From positions 1-6,800 of the forward strand of contig JAYGED010000160.1 of the NCBI GenBank assembly GCA_046582565.1: a DNA stretch of 6,800 nt, written 5' to 3'. Position numbers and translations under genes: made by a program. A model generated the notes under the pieces. It saw only the letters and a list, made by a program, of their open reading frames with translations. It did no database searches and was not told the origin of the DNA. Position 1 is the stretch's first letter. The number at the start of each line of letters is the position of its first letter. This document shows, one piece after another, positions 6,313 to 6,800 of this stretch. The stretch is from JAYGED01 sp046582565. GTDB taxonomy: Bacteria; Pseudomonadota; Alphaproteobacteria; JAAXGF01.

Positions 6313-6762
6313 TCAAATCAGCAAACAAATTAACCATAACGCTCTGTCGATGAGGCAGGATCTGCTAGACGTGCTTAATTGCGGAACACGATGGCCGCTC
6401 GACTCTCCCTGTTCGACGGCCAGACCTCCCTGCCGGCCCCGCCAAACCCCCCTTGGCGGGGCCTTTTTTCGCTCAATAAACATTTCAATGGGGCCGCATG
6501 TGCCACCATTGCCTATTAATTTTCTTAAATGGGCCTCGAGGTCCGAGAGGGATGCGCTGCAGAGCTTCCGATAATTTTGCTCGGTGAATCCGCCCGGATC
6601 GTCGTGCATGTTTCGATGTATTTTGATGGATGAACAACTTGCACGATGAAGCACGAGGTAATCGGGGTCGAACCAGCGCCTCGTGTTCACGACGTATCCG
6701 TCAGGATGCTCATTGATCCACCGCAGGTAGCCCGCTTCATCGTTTTCAAAGAGAATTACCAT
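6313..6762 (-). CDS. Unrecognised small protein (VILFENDEAGYLRW start)
   Basis: A minus-strand open frame of 149 residues from ATG 6760-6762; a GTG at 6781-6783 would add seven residues (156 in all). I favour the ATG because MVILFENDEAGYLRWINEHPDGYVVN reads like the true start of a compact soluble domain; no strong ribosome binding site decides it. Residues 1-100 look protein-like, with DYLVLHRASCSSI, a Cys in YRKLCSASLSDLEAHL and another in GGTCGP. From about residue 105 (ERKKAPPRGVWRGRQGG onward) the frame is the reverse reading of the terminator and hairpins and looks non-native. So the gene may have lost its original stop or end. I recall similar N-terminal sequences in uncharacterised bacterial proteins but cannot name a family or function. 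No signal peptide or membrane segment is seen in the domain. It faces the recombinase tail-to-tail. Confidence 0.6.
   Translation of the reverse strand: MVILFENDEAGYLRWINEHPDGYVVNTRRWFDPDYLVLHRASCSSIKIHRNMHDDPGGFTEQNYRKLCSASLSDLEAHLRKLIGNGGTCGPIEMFIERKKAPPRGVWRGRQGGLAVEQGESSGHRVPQLSTSSRSCLIDRALWLICLLI
6350..6470 (+). ncRNA. Candidate small structured RNA ending in a strong terminator
   Basis: About 120 nt with three consistent pairings on the plus strand. First, a closing stem GGCAGG (6354-6359) with CCTGCC (6429-6434). Second, inside it, a hairpin of TGGCCG, one bulged C, TCGA (6392-6402) with TCGACGGCCA (6413-6422) around a 10-nt loop CTCTCCCTGT. Third, beginning on the next base, the terminator stem (6435-6463). 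Exclusive packing of stem, hairpin and terminator is typical of bacterial small RNAs. No convincing plus-strand protein accounts for the terminator. Upstream 6300-6340 is AT-rich, but I find no good promoter (CATAAC at 6335-6340 is a weak -10). It may instead be the processed 3' end of a recombinase read-through transcript. It is antisense to the 3' part of the minus-strand gene. I recognise no known RNA family. Confidence 0.35.
6435..6469 (+). terminator. Strong Rho-independent terminator
   Basis: A perfect 11-bp GC-rich stem: GGCCCCGCCAA (6435-6445) pairs with TTGGCGGGGCC (6453-6463). The loop is ACCCCCC and six T follow (6464-6469). The T-run is only on the plus-strand side; on the minus strand the stem is preceded by A's, so it stops rightward transcription only. 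Confidence 0.85.
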
Positions 6763-6800
6763 CACACTTATGCGCTGCTCCACAATGGCTAAGCACGTGA

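Noticed and set aside
6350..6574. Plus-strand open frame of 74 codons
   Set aside because: It reads straight through the strong plus-strand terminator stem and T-run, so it would not be transcribed whole.
1..6800. CRISPR array, rRNA, tRNA or toxin-antitoxin pair
   Set aside because: No regularly spaced identical repeats, no recognisable rRNA or tRNA fold, and no convincing two-gene toxin-antitoxin arrangement were seen.

Overview
The window looks like part of a chromosome from a moderately GC-rich proteobacterium, most likely an alphaproteobacterium. This rests on codon use strong in G/C third positions, an amidohydrolase of the ACMSD/decarboxylase-like branch, and protein style only; no marker gene fixes the taxon. 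It holds four clear plus-strand protein genes, one of them frameshifted, and one minus-strand gene at the right edge.

Left part (1-1367): a metal-dependent amidohydrolase-2 family protein, followed by a 124-nt gap with a perfect 8-bp inverted repeat before the next gene. Middle part (1368-5152): two consecutive ABC exporter half-transporters, each a six-helix membrane domain fused to an ATPase domain, separated by 3 nt and so co-transcribed. Their ATPase motifs are complementarily asymmetric. The first has an intact LSGGQ signature but Asp in place of the catalytic Glu. The second has the Glu but a deviant LSLGQ signature. This is the pattern of a heterodimeric exporter with one active and one degenerate ATP site. 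The first gene carries a one-base frameshift near 1932, in the membrane domain. As written the heterodimer could not be made, unless the base loss is a sequencing error.

Right part (5153-6800): composition and content change. A roughly 500-nt non-coding stretch is dense in dyad symmetries and degenerate GGTGAAAATCAG-like repeats, possibly the worn end of an insertion sequence. Next comes a small serine recombinase of the resolvase/invertase type with a strong ribosome binding site. After it lies a compact plus-strand block of two hairpins and a strong Rho-independent terminator (about 6350-6470), which looks like a small structured RNA. This block lies antisense to the 3' end of a minus-strand gene for an unrecognised protein, whose odd C-terminal tail is simply the translation of the hairpins in reverse. 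This part is probably an accessory or mobile segment beside the exporter operon.

I found no CRISPR array, rRNA or tRNA, and no multi-gene system I would call new. The items most worth checking are the candidate small RNA, the frameshift in an otherwise well-preserved exporter, and the palindrome-rich spacer upstream of the recombinase.
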